Shown here piece by piece: positions 25,809-34,203 of a stretch of DNA of 64,000 nucleotides (positions are counted from its first letter, which is position 1; each line of letters opens with the position of its first letter). The stretch is from the NCBI GenBank assembly GCA_963790775.1, contig CAWBPR010000013.1, positions 124,001-188,000 on the forward strand. Direction: 5' to 3'. The position numbers and the translations under genes are program-made. The notes beneath the pieces were generated by a model. It searched no databases, was not told the origin of the DNA, and saw only the letters and a list, made by a program, of their open reading frames with translations. Source of the stretch: JASJBU01 sp963790775. GTDB lineage: Bacteria > Pseudomonadota > Gammaproteobacteria > Chromatiales > Chromatiaceae.

Positions 25809-27116
25809 ATGCAAATTGCGATAAAGGACGTATTCCCAGAGGCAAAACAGCAGGGTGAGGGGCAACTCGATCACCAGGACATACCTATTGTTGTGGTTGG
25901 CGCCGGACCTGTTGGTGTGCGTACAGCACAGGAGCTGAAACGACAGATTGCCGGATGTCGGATAGAACTGTTTGGAAATGAGCCTTGGGCACCTTACAAC
26001 AGGGTTAAGCTGTCATCTTATCTGGCAGGTGAAATTTCACATGAAGAGATGGACAGCACCTTTGCTCTGCAGGATGACCCGAACATTTATACGCATTTCA
26101 ATGAGGCGGTCACCGCAATAGATCCGGATAAAAGATCGGTAATTACGCGGTATGGCAGTGTTTTTAAATATCGTTATCTTGTTATCGCAACCGGCTCACG
26201 GCCACTCATACCCGATATTCCCGGTGTCGGTTTACAGGGTGTCTACACATTCCGGGATATGAATGATACCCACCGGCTTTTTGCGCGTAAGACACGTAGC
26301 AGGCATACCCTGGTTATTGGGGGTGGTCTATTGGGTTTGGAGAGTGCAAAAGCGATGCGGCGATTCAATACCCGGGTAACGGTGGTTGAACATAATGCTC
26401 ACCTGATGTTTCGGCAGCTTGACTATTCTGGTTCGGATATCCTGCAAAAGCATATAGAATCTCTTGGGATCAAGGTGATTACCAATGAAAGCGTACGACA
26501 GCTTCTTGGTTCTTTGAGGGTGCAGGGAGTAGAGTTGCGCTCCGGGCAGACACTGCGATGCGATACAGTGATTCTAGCAACGGGTGTCTCACCCAATATT
26601 GGTTTGGCCAAGGAAGCCGGGCTGATGACAAATCGGGGAATACTGGTTAACGATAGCCTGCAGACCAGCATTCCATCGATATTTGCCGTGGGAGAATGTG
26701 TTGAGCACAGGGGAGAGGTCTATGGCCTTGTAGCTCCCGGTTATGAGCAGGCTGCGGTCGTTGCCCGTATCATAGCCGGCAAGTCTGCAATTTATAAAGG
26801 GTCATTGTCTGTGACCAGTCTGAGGGTTGTTGGTTGTCCTGTCTTCAGTATCGGCGATATTCAGAAGCGCGATCGGGAGAGTGAAATGCCGAACTTTACC
26901 AATGAGGATATAGGCGTTTATCGTAAACTGATTCTGGACAGAAATCGGCTTAACGGTGTGATTGCGCTAGGAGAGTGGCAAGATATCCCTCGTCTGCGTG
27001 AGATGATCTACAAGCGGCGCCGAATTAGTCCCTGGCAGTTATGGCGGTTTAGAAAGTCTGGTTCATTGTGGAAGGACCGCCAGAGTAATGCCTATTTTAG
27101 ACCATTGATGGGTTAG
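25809..27116 (+). CDS. FAD-dependent NAD(P)H oxidoreductase (NirB/rubredoxin-reductase-like)
   Basis: A 435-residue flavoprotein of the pyridine-nucleotide-disulfide fold. The FAD-binding motif is VVVGAGPVGVRTAQEL, then APYNRVKLSSYLAGE (typical of nitrite-reductase NirB N-termini and rubredoxin reductases), LVIATGSRPLIPDIPGVGL, the NAD(P) motif LVIGGGLLGLESAKAM and the second FAD motif SIPSIFAVGECVEH. The C-terminal ~110 residues lack the ferredoxin or sirohaem domains of NirB and end in a basic tail (YKRRRISPWQLWRFRKSG). The electron acceptor is unknown; small Fe-S proteins or rubredoxin are candidates. glgC follows 48 bp downstream. Confidence 0.85.
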   Translation: MQIAIKDVFPEAKQQGEGQLDHQDIPIVVVGAGPVGVRTAQELKRQIAGCRIELFGNEPWAPYNRVKLSSYLAGEISHEEMDSTFALQDDPNIYTHFNEAVTAIDPDKRSVITRYGSVFKYRYLVIATGSRPLIPDIPGVGLQGVYTFRDMNDTHRLFARKTRSRHTLVIGGGLLGLESAKAMRRFNTRVTVVEHNAHLMFRQLDYSGSDILQKHIESLGIKVITNESVRQLLGSLRVQGVELRSGQTLRCDTVILATGVSPNIGLAKEAGLMTNRGILVNDSLQTSIPSIFAVGECVEHRGEVYGLVAPGYEQAAVVARIIAGKSAIYKGSLSVTSLRVVGCPVFSIGDIQKRDRESEMPNFTNEDIGVYRKLILDRNRLNGVIALGEWQDIPRLREMIYKRRRISPWQLWRFRKSGSLWKDRQSNAYFRPLMG

Positions 27117-27164
27117 TTTATTGGCTTGAAATGAAGTTGACCCAAACTAACTGGAGCTTACCAG

Positions 27165-28385
27165 ATGCTTGAAGATACCCTGACAGTCATTCTTGCAGGT
27201 GGCCATGGATCTCGTTTGCAACCGTTGACTCATGATCGAACCAAACCCGCCGTGCCCTTTGGCGGCAAGTATCGGATTATTGATTTCACCTTGGCCAACT
27301 GCATGCACTCGGGGCTGCGCCGCGTCCTGGTGTTGACTCAGTACAAATCCCATTCGCTGCAAAAACATCTGCGTGACGGCTGGTCTCTGTTTAATCCGGA
27401 ATTGGGCGAATATATCACTGCGGTCCCTCCTCAGATGAGGACTGGTGACAGTTGGTATGCCGGCACAGCTGATGCGGTTTATCAGAATCTCTATATGCTC
27501 AGACGCAGTGGCGCGGAGCAGGTGCTGATTCTTTCGGGTGATCATATCTATCGCATGGACTACGCGGCAATGCTGGCTTTCCATAAAGAACACAGTGCTG
27601 GACTGACCATTGCCTGTATGGATGTTCCGCTGGATCAGGCAAATCAGTTTGGTGTGATGTCGGTTGATGCAGGCGGGCGGATTACTCAGTTTGATGAGAA
27701 GCCCGTGAGTCCACAGCCGGTGTCTGGTGCAGATGATCTTTCCCTGGCGTCGATGGGTATCTATGTGTTCTCGCTGGATCTGTTGTTGACGGTTTTGGAG
27801 AGTGACCATAAAAACGATGCTTCAAGCCATGATTTCGGCCATGACATTATTCCAGCGCTGATCCAGCAGACGGAAGTCTACGCCTACCGCTTTGGTGGTG
27901 AGCGCGGGCGCGTCACTCCTGATCGTTACTGGCGCGATGTGGGTACGCTGGACAGTTATTATGAAGCCAATATGGATCTCTTGAATCCAGTGCCCTCGCT
28001 TGATCTCTATCAACCTGACTGGCCGATCCGCACCTATACAGCCCAGGATCCACCAGCCCGGACGGTTCCCGGTATATCAGGGAGTGAGGGAATATTTATC
28101 AACTCCATGGTGTCGGGTGGCGTGGTGATCGTCGGGGGAAGCGTGCAGCATTCAATCCTGTTTCCTCGTGTCACTATTGGCGAAGAGGCGGTGATCCACG
28201 ATTCGATTTTATTCAGCGGTGTTCAGGTCGGGGAGGGGGCTCAACTGGACCGGTGTATCATCGACAAGGATGTAAGAATCCCTCCAGGTGAGCGCATCGG
28301 CTTTGATCGGGAGCGGGATGCAGCGCGTTTTACGATCTCGGAAAAGGGTATTGTCGTGGTGCCAAAGGACTATCGTTTTGAATAG
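27165..28385 (+). CDS. glgC: Glucose-1-phosphate adenylyltransferase
   Basis: Makes ADP-glucose, the committed step of bacterial glycogen synthesis. The 406-residue protein has the nucleotide-binding start VILAGGHGSRLQPLTHDRTK, PAVPFGGKYRIIDF, the catalytic-region DSWYAGTADAV and LILSGDHIYRMDY, FDEKP, and the left-handed beta-helix C-terminus (VVIVGGSVQHSILFP, LDRCIIDKDVRIP). ATG 27165 is the only good start. No other glg genes are nearby, so it is probably expressed alone or with the preceding oxidoreductase. A palindromic hairpin follows. Confidence 0.95.
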   Translation: MLEDTLTVILAGGHGSRLQPLTHDRTKPAVPFGGKYRIIDFTLANCMHSGLRRVLVLTQYKSHSLQKHLRDGWSLFNPELGEYITAVPPQMRTGDSWYAGTADAVYQNLYMLRRSGAEQVLILSGDHIYRMDYAAMLAFHKEHSAGLTIACMDVPLDQANQFGVMSVDAGGRITQFDEKPVSPQPVSGADDLSLASMGIYVFSLDLLLTVLESDHKNDASSHDFGHDIIPALIQQTEVYAYRFGGERGRVTPDRYWRDVGTLDSYYEANMDLLNPVPSLDLYQPDWPIRTYTAQDPPARTVPGISGSEGIFINSMVSGGVVIVGGSVQHSILFPRVTIGEEAVIHDSILFSGVQVGEGAQLDRCIIDKDVRIPPGERIGFDRERDAARFTISEKGIVVVPKDYRFE

Positions 28386-28413
28386 ATTCGATATATAGGA
28401 ACGGTTTGTTGTG

Positions 28414-28443
28414 CAGGAAGGCCGGATGCATCCGGCCTTCCTG
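28414..28443. terminator. 30-bp perfect palindrome between convergent genes
   Basis: A perfect inverted repeat centred on ATGCAT (arms CAGGAAGGCCGG and CCGGCCTTCCTG) lies between the glgC stop and the stop of the glycine-zipper gene. It would form a strong hairpin on either strand. There is no T-tract, so a bidirectional terminator is likely but not typical. Confidence 0.6.
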
Positions 28444-28465
28444 TGAACTTATACAGGGTCCTTGT

Positions 28466-29119
28466 TCAATTCATTAATTGCCACGAACCATCCGGCTGGC
28501 GGCAGGCAGTACCATAGGTCTGGTGCTGCCTGCCGCCGATTGTGGCCTGCGAGGTATACTCACGGCAGTAACGCCCATCCCTGGTTTGGAAATGATTGAT
28601 GGGCGTGACGCTGTAAGTGGATCTGTCATCGGGATTGTGCCATTGGATTGATTGCCTATCCTGGGCATATTCGAAGGTCTGGCCGGTGCAATACTGGTCT
28701 ACCTGGTCCATATGACGACCGATGGATTTACCAACCAACACACCGATCAAGGCTCCGGCAATTGTCGCAGCCCTGCGGCCATCGCCTCTGCCAACATTGG
28801 AACCGGCCAAGCCACCCAGCACGCCGCCCAGCACTGAACCAACCGCCTCGCGGTTGCACTTGTTGCCAACCAGATAACCTGCGACTGCGGCGCCTCCCAG
28901 CCAGGGCAGGATATTGTGGTGTCCCCGGTCCCGGTCATAATGCCTTCTATCATGGTGGTGTTTGGGTGGGGGTGGTTGATGGCCGCGTCGTCCATAGCCC
29001 GGCGCCCAGTCGGGCGGGGCCGCCAGTATCGGTTCAGAAAAAACCAATATTGAGACCAGACTAACCAAAAGCAGATGGAGCCAGCGACGTCTGTTGAATG
29101 AAGCGGAGATTCTAAACAT
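28466..29119 (-). CDS. Glycine-zipper outer-membrane/surface antigen-like protein
   Basis: A 217-residue exported protein: basic N-terminus, membrane-spanning signal (WLHLLLVSLVSILVFSEPILA), a Pro/His-rich linker (HQPPPPKHHHDRRHYDRDRG), then a glycine-zipper segment of small residues, LGGAAVAGYLVGNKCNREAV, VLGGVLGGLAGSNVG and TIAGALIGVLVGKSIG. The C-terminal domain (YCTGQTFEYAQ, YCREYTSQATIGG and TYGTACRQPDGSWQ) matches the RT0821/17-kDa surface antigen type with conserved cysteines. It is probably anchored in the outer membrane. It is convergent with glgC across a palindrome. Function is structural or unknown. Confidence 0.82.
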   Translation of the reverse strand: MFRISASFNRRRWLHLLLVSLVSILVFSEPILAAPPDWAPGYGRRGHQPPPPKHHHDRRHYDRDRGHHNILPWLGGAAVAGYLVGNKCNREAVGSVLGGVLGGLAGSNVGRGDGRRAATIAGALIGVLVGKSIGRHMDQVDQYCTGQTFEYAQDRQSIQWHNPDDRSTYSVTPINHFQTRDGRYCREYTSQATIGGRQHQTYGTACRQPDGSWQLMN

Positions 29120-29328
29120 AACAGGTTCCTTTTTTCACAGGGTTAGATGCGATAAATGAGGCGTCTAACGGTAGTGAATTTCCCGCCAGGGCAGGGAAAA
29201 CATTGGCTGCAAAGCAGCGTCCACCGATTGTAAATGAACAGATTGTTCAAGATTTAAACGGCCCTGGGGGAAACGGTCATACAGCGTAATCAGCTTAGAT
29301 CAGACTGCCGCGGTATTCTGATTGATCA

Positions 29329-29658
29329 TTAATCCCCCCAGAATTTCCACCACTTTTTACCCTTGGCTTCCCCTTGGGACTCACCTTGTTGCGAGCCTTT
29401 TCCGGTTTCCTTGCCGACCTGCTTCTTCTCCAATTCCCGGTGTCTCTCCTGATTCATTTCGCCCTGGCCGCCTTGCGCCTTATTCTGCATCTGCTTCTGA
29501 TGCATTTCACCTTTACCCTCCTGCTGCGTTGACTTGCCATAGGCTTGAGCCTGTTCGCCACTTGCCTGGATTTTCCCGGGCATGTCGGATTTTTCAGCAA
29601 ATGCTGGGGTGGCAGTGATAAGACCCAGGATGATCATTGAGCTAACTAGTGCTTTCAT
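29329..29658 (-). CDS. Secreted Gln/Lys/Gly-rich low-complexity protein
   Basis: A 109-residue protein with a clean signal peptide (MKALVSSMIILGLITATPAFA), followed by a hydrophilic, disordered-looking tract rich in Gln, Lys, Gly, Glu and Met (GKGEMHQKQMQNKAQGGQGE, KGSQQGESQGEAKGK), ending in WWKFWGD. No cysteines. GAGGAGAACC precedes the ATG. Such short secreted acid/base-rich proteins accompany the glycine-zipper type in some Gammaproteobacteria. No function can be assigned. Confidence 0.7.
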   Translation of the reverse strand: MKALVSSMIILGLITATPAFAEKSDMPGKIQASGEQAQAYGKSTQQEGKGEMHQKQMQNKAQGGQGEMNQERHRELEKKQVGKETGKGSQQGESQGEAKGKKWWKFWGD

Positions 29659-30266
29659 GTGGTTCTCCTCGTATAAGCGCCTCTGTCAGTGAAATCACTG
29701 AGCAGATACCCGGCGCATTTTGTAATTCAGTTGGTCGATATTGTGGCAATCTTTGATGTCCCTTAGCCTGCCGACGGATGCTTTTGAGCTGCTGAGCTAA
29801 TTGTCGGGCAGGGTTGCAAAACAAAACGCTTTAGAAATTAAATTCTCTCATAAAATAACTCTCGCAGAATGGTTTATCTGTCACGATATTACAAATATTT
29901 ACCTGCGATTGTCGTCCTATGCCGCAGCAGAAGACATTCTCTGTCATATGACCCATCGGGATGAGGGAAATGCAGAAAGATTACAAGGGCCATCGCTGCC
30001 CGGTTCCGTCAGGAGTATGAACCGGCGGCTGACCCGAGTAGTCACGTGATGTATGGACAATTCATGAGGTGATTGGTTGCAAGGCTCGGCTGGGCATGGT
30101 TAACGACCGGATACAATCGGTCGCGACACGTCAGCCTGCACTCAGCCTGTTGGAGGTTGGACTGGGCGTTACAACTTAATCACCATGCATGAGAAATCCG
30201 CTCAGAGGCCCTGGAGGAGAATGTTGCTGGACTCGTTTCAGGTGATGTGGCGATCTGGTCGGGTAT
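29659..30266. other. Intergenic region, about 600 bp
   Basis: Between two minus-strand genes. It contains a small perfect dyad CAGTGA AA TCACTG (29687-29700) close to the start of the secreted-protein gene, and short frames without start signals. I see no gene. Confidence 0.5.
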
Positions 30267-31259
30267 TCAATCCTGAATCTGCACCACGATACGCCCATGG
30301 GTCTCTCCGCCCAGCATCTGTTTAAAGGTTTCCGGCAGTTGGTCAAGGCGGATGGTCTGGCTGACAATCTCTTCCAGATTTCTTGGGTGTAGATCCGTGG
30401 CGAGTCTTTGCCAGAGCTCCTGTCTGATCGCATAGGGGCAGCCGGAGGAGTTGATCCCCAGCAGGCTCACGCCGCGCAGAATAAAGGGCATCACAGTCGT
30501 TTTCAGCTCATGCCCGCCAGCCAGGCCAATGGACGCGATATTACCCCAGGGTTTCACTGTACGGGTGATGCTCGCCAGCATCTCACCCCCTACGTTATCG
30601 ATAGCGCCGCCCCAGCGGCCTTTTTCCAGTGCATGATGTCCCGACTTGAGAGCGTTCCGGTCTAAAACCTCTTTTGCGCCCAAATGCTCGAGAAAATCAT
30701 ACTGTGCCTGCTTTCCGCTGACTGCAACCACATCATATCCCTCGCCATTAAAGATGTTGATCGCAAAGCAACCCACACCACCTGTGGCTCCGGTCACCAC
30801 AATAGGGCCAAGTTGAGGATGTTGACCGTTTATCTCCATCCGATGCAGCGCCAGCGCAGCAGTAAAACCGGCGGTGCCGATTGCCATGGCTTCATAAGGA
30901 CTGAGCTCTTTCGGTAAAGGGATAACCCAGTCAGCCGGGACTCTCAGATACTCCGCATAGCCACCATCCTGAGTCGCGGAGAGTTCATAGCCGGTGACAA
31001 TGACCAGGTCTCCTTCCTTAAAGCGTTTGTCATTACTTTTAACAACCTCACCACTGGCATCTATGCCGCCGGTCAATGGGAAATGGTGAAGGATCTGTCC
31101 CTTGCCGGTACCAGCTAAAGCATCTTTATAGTTAACACTGGAAAATCGCACCTGAATCAGGACTTCACCAGCCTCAGGTTCTTGAATTTCAAGGTCTTCA
31201 ATAGCGGCGAAATGTTGCCCTTTTTGTTGGTCAATGCGAAAGGCCTTGTAGTGGTTCAT
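30267..31259 (-). CDS. acuI: Acrylyl-CoA reductase / YhdH-type quinone oxidoreductase
   Basis: A 330-residue medium-chain reductase of the YhdH/AcuI group, which reduces acryloyl-CoA to propionyl-CoA with NADPH, detoxifying acrylate or acryloyl-CoA. It shows FSSVNYKDALAGTGKG, PLTGGIDASGEVV, the NADPH-binding VVTGATGGVGCFAINIF, DNVGGEML and the C-terminal GETHGRIVVQI. It has no structural or catalytic zinc ligands. It follows the class I fumarase by 14 bp on the same strand, so the two are co-transcribed. A link to DMSP or C3 metabolism is inferred from the family only. Confidence 0.85.
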   Translation of the reverse strand: MNHYKAFRIDQQKGQHFAAIEDLEIQEPEAGEVLIQVRFSSVNYKDALAGTGKGQILHHFPLTGGIDASGEVVKSNDKRFKEGDLVIVTGYELSATQDGGYAEYLRVPADWVIPLPKELSPYEAMAIGTAGFTAALALHRMEINGQHPQLGPIVVTGATGGVGCFAINIFNGEGYDVVAVSGKQAQYDFLEHLGAKEVLDRNALKSGHHALEKGRWGGAIDNVGGEMLASITRTVKPWGNIASIGLAGGHELKTTVMPFILRGVSLLGINSSGCPYAIRQELWQRLATDLHPRNLEEIVSQTIRLDQLPETFKQMLGGETHGRIVVQIQD

Positions 31260-31273
31260 GTAGCTGCTGCTCC

Positions 31274-32800
31274 TTATTTACTTAAGACAGGTATTTTGCC
31301 GATTTTCACCCGCCATTCGGCAGGACCGGTCAAATGGACAGATTGGCCCCGGCTGTCCACCGCCACGGTAACCGGGAAGTCTACCACTTCGAATTCGCGT
31401 ATTGCCTCCATTCCGAGATCCTCGAAGGCGATTATACGTGAACTGCGGATCGCCTTGGAGACCAGGTAGGCGGCGCCGCCTACCGCCATCAGATAGGCTG
31501 CTTTGTGCCGCCGGATGGATTCTATGGCTATGGGACCGCGCTCTGACTTGCCGATCATGCCGAACAGTCCAACCTCATCACCCAGCATCATATCGGTGTA
31601 CTTGTCCATGCGGCTCGCAGTGGTCGGTCCGGCAGGCCCCACCACCTCATTTCGTACTGGATCGACCGGGCCCACGTAGTAGATGAAGCGGCCCTTGAAA
31701 TCTATTCCCTCCGGCAATGGTTTTCCCTCTTTCAGAAGATCTGCGATGCGTTTGTGGGCAGCGTCACGGCCGGTGAGTAATTTACCGGAGAGCAGGATCA
31801 GTTCACCGGGTTGCCAGGCAGCTATTTCAGCTTTGCTCAGCGTATCTAAATCAATCCGTCGGGCGTCAGGAGCGGCCTGCCAGGTGACAGGCGGCCAATC
31901 TTCCACTGCCGGTGGAGAGAATATCGCCGGTCCACTGCCATCCAGACTGAATTCTATGTGACGGGTTGCCGCACAGTTGGGAATCATTCCTACGGGGAGG
32001 GAGGTGGCGTGGGTGGGAAAATCGCTGATCTTGACATCGAGCACCGTAGTCAGGCCTCCAAGTCCTTGTGCGCCTATGCCCAGCGCGTTGACCTTGTCGA
32101 AGATCTCCAGGCGTAATTCTTCCTTGCGGTTCTGTGGGCCGCGCGACTGTAGTTCGTGGATATTGACCGGCTCCATCAATGACTCTTTCGCCAATAGCAT
32201 GGCTTTCTCTGCCGTACCACCCACGCCTATGCCCAGCATGCCTGGCGGACACCAGCCGGCGCCCATCAGCGGTACCTGCTCCAAAACCCAGTGAGTAAGA
32301 GAGCCGGACGGGTTGAGGACCGTGAAACGGGATTTATTCTCCGAACCACCACCCTTGGCGGCAATCTTAATCTCGATCTGATCGCCTTTTACCAGTTCCA
32401 TGTGAATGATCGCAGGGGTGTTATCCTTGGTGTTGCTGCGCGCACCTAGCGGGTCATTCACCATCGAAAAACGTAAGATGTTGCCCGGGTTGCGGTAGGC
32501 CTGGCGAACACCCTCGTTGACCATCTCGGTAACGCTGAGCTGTGCATCCCATTGCACGCTCATCCCTATTTTGAGGAACACCACGACCATTCCCGTATCC
32601 TGGCATATCGGGCGCTGTCCTTCAGCGCACATCCTGGAATTGACTAGAATCTGCGCAATTGCATCCTTTGCCGCAGGATTCTGCTCTTTTTCCCATGCCT
32701 CTCCCATGGCCTTTAAAAAATCGGCGGGATGATAGTAGGAGATGAATTGCAGAGCGTCTGCAATACTCTGGACAAAATCGTCTTGTTTGATAAGAGTCAT
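31274..32800 (-). CDS. fumA: Fumarate hydratase, class I (Fe-S)
   Basis: A 508-residue iron-sulfur class I fumarase, which interconverts fumarate and malate. N-terminal domain: PICQDTGMVVVFLKIGMSV, KDNTPAIIHMELVKGD, AKGGGSENKSRF and WCPPGMLGIGVGGTAEKAM, holding cluster cysteines. C-terminal domain: GKLLTGRDAAHKRIADLLKE, IYYVGPVDPVRNEVVGPAGP, TTASRMDKYTDMML and GKSERGPIAIESIRRHKAAY. Full length for the class. It sits between the 2-oxoglutarate dehydrogenase genes and acuI in a TCA block. Confidence 0.93.
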   Translation of the reverse strand: MTLIKQDDFVQSIADALQFISYYHPADFLKAMGEAWEKEQNPAAKDAIAQILVNSRMCAEGQRPICQDTGMVVVFLKIGMSVQWDAQLSVTEMVNEGVRQAYRNPGNILRFSMVNDPLGARSNTKDNTPAIIHMELVKGDQIEIKIAAKGGGSENKSRFTVLNPSGSLTHWVLEQVPLMGAGWCPPGMLGIGVGGTAEKAMLLAKESLMEPVNIHELQSRGPQNRKEELRLEIFDKVNALGIGAQGLGGLTTVLDVKISDFPTHATSLPVGMIPNCAATRHIEFSLDGSGPAIFSPPAVEDWPPVTWQAAPDARRIDLDTLSKAEIAAWQPGELILLSGKLLTGRDAAHKRIADLLKEGKPLPEGIDFKGRFIYYVGPVDPVRNEVVGPAGPTTASRMDKYTDMMLGDEVGLFGMIGKSERGPIAIESIRRHKAAYLMAVGGAAYLVSKAIRSSRIIAFEDLGMEAIREFEVVDFPVTVAVDSRGQSVHLTGPAEWRVKIGKIPVLSK

Positions 32801-33012
32801 AAGGGTTGTAGGTTTATTCTTTAACTATATATACCATCTGTGTCGGAGGAGAGATACGGACGCTTATGACTCGATCCGGACTTTCAGCATAATCCCCGAG
32901 CGGTCGGATTTCCTTTGGCGAAATACAGCGGCCTATTGAAATCAGGTCCGGACAGGGTGCCGGTAAAATCCAGTACGTCTTTCAACTATTTTATTCCGCC
33001 AGGTGAATCTGA

Positions 33013-34203
33013 TTACACTTCCAGCAGTAGACGCGTCGGGTCCTCCAGATGTTCTTTGATACTCACCAGGAACTGCACCGCATCGCGGCCATCGATAATA
33101 CGGTGGTCGTATGACAGTGCCAGGTACATCATGGGCCGAATCACAATCTCACCATTCTCGACGACAGGTCTTTGTTGAATGGCATGCATGCCGAGAATTG
33201 CGCTTTGTGGCGGATTGAGTATAGGCGTAGAGAGCATTGAACCAAATACTCCCCCATTGGTAATGGAAAAGGTTCCGCCAGTCAGCTCTTCGTAGCTTAA
33301 GGTTCCTTCTTTCGCTTTGGTTCCGAATGATTGAATTGCTTTCTCTATCTGGGAGAAGTTGAGTTGATCGGCATCGCGTAAGACAGGGACCACCAGTCCT
33401 CTGGGTGATGAGACTGCGATGCCAATGTCGAAATAGCCATGATAGACAATATCATCACCATCGGCAGCGGCATTGATAATGGGAAATTGCTTTAACGCCT
33501 CTACTGATGCCTTGACGAAGAAGGACATGAATCCAAGTTTCACTGCATGCTGTTTTTCGAAGCTGTCACGATATTTTGCCCGCATGTCCGATACAGCTTT
33601 GAGGTTGACTTCATTGAAAGTGGTAAGAATTGCGGCTGTATGTTGAGCTTCCACCAGACGCTCCGCAATCTTTTTCCGCAGGCGGGTCATGGGAACGCGT
33701 TCTTCGGTCCGATTGCCGGCCGAGGGGGCTGCCTTTACGGCAGTTGTTGCCTGTACTGGCTCAGAAGAAGGAGTGGCTGCGGCTGGATAGGTTTTGAGGA
33801 AGGCCTCCACATCTGATTTGAGGATTCTGCCGTGCTTACCCGAGCCTTTGATCTGCGTCGGGTCCAATCCGTTTTCCTTGATAATGGTTCTTACCGAAGG
33901 AGAGAGGGAAGGCTCTTCAGATGGGGTTTTAGTCGTTGGCTGATGCTTTTTCTCCGAGCTTGAGGAGGCTGTATCAATCACCGCCAGGATGTCATCGGAC
34001 TGGACGGTGTCTCCATCATTGAAACGGACTTCTTTGAGGATGCCGGCTTCTGGTGCTGGAACTTCTAGCACGACCTTGTCTGTCTCCAGATCGACTATTG
34101 TTTCATCTCGCCTGACACTTTCTCCCGGTTTTTTGTGCCAGTTCAGGACGGTGGCATCGGATACCGACTCCGGTAAGGGAGGTACACGCAGCTCGATACT
34201 CAT
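33013..34203 (-). CDS. odhB: Dihydrolipoyllysine-residue succinyltransferase (E2)
   Basis: E2 of the 2-oxoglutarate dehydrogenase complex, moving the succinyl group to CoA. The 396-residue protein has one N-terminal lipoyl domain (VDLETDKVVLEVPAPEAG, with the lipoylated Lys in TDKV), a flexible linker, a peripheral-subunit-binding domain (SVRTIIKENGLDPTQIKGSG, HGRILKSDVEAFL) and the catalytic domain ending YLALSYDHRIIDGRDAVQFL with the active-site His and Asp. It overlaps sucA by 4 bp (ATGA). No E3 (lpd) gene is adjacent. Confidence 0.95.
   Translation of the reverse strand: MSIELRVPPLPESVSDATVLNWHKKPGESVRRDETIVDLETDKVVLEVPAPEAGILKEVRFNDGDTVQSDDILAVIDTASSSSEKKHQPTTKTPSEEPSLSPSVRTIIKENGLDPTQIKGSGKHGRILKSDVEAFLKTYPAAATPSSEPVQATTAVKAAPSAGNRTEERVPMTRLRKKIAERLVEAQHTAAILTTFNEVNLKAVSDMRAKYRDSFEKQHAVKLGFMSFFVKASVEALKQFPIINAAADGDDIVYHGYFDIGIAVSSPRGLVVPVLRDADQLNFSQIEKAIQSFGTKAKEGTLSYEELTGGTFSITNGGVFGSMLSTPILNPPQSAILGMHAIQQRPVVENGEIVIRPMMYLALSYDHRIIDGRDAVQFLVSIKEHLEDPTRLLLEV

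Noticed and set aside
29801..30049. 82-codon plus-strand frame
   Set aside because: No ribosome-binding site, no recognisable protein features, in a clearly intergenic region.
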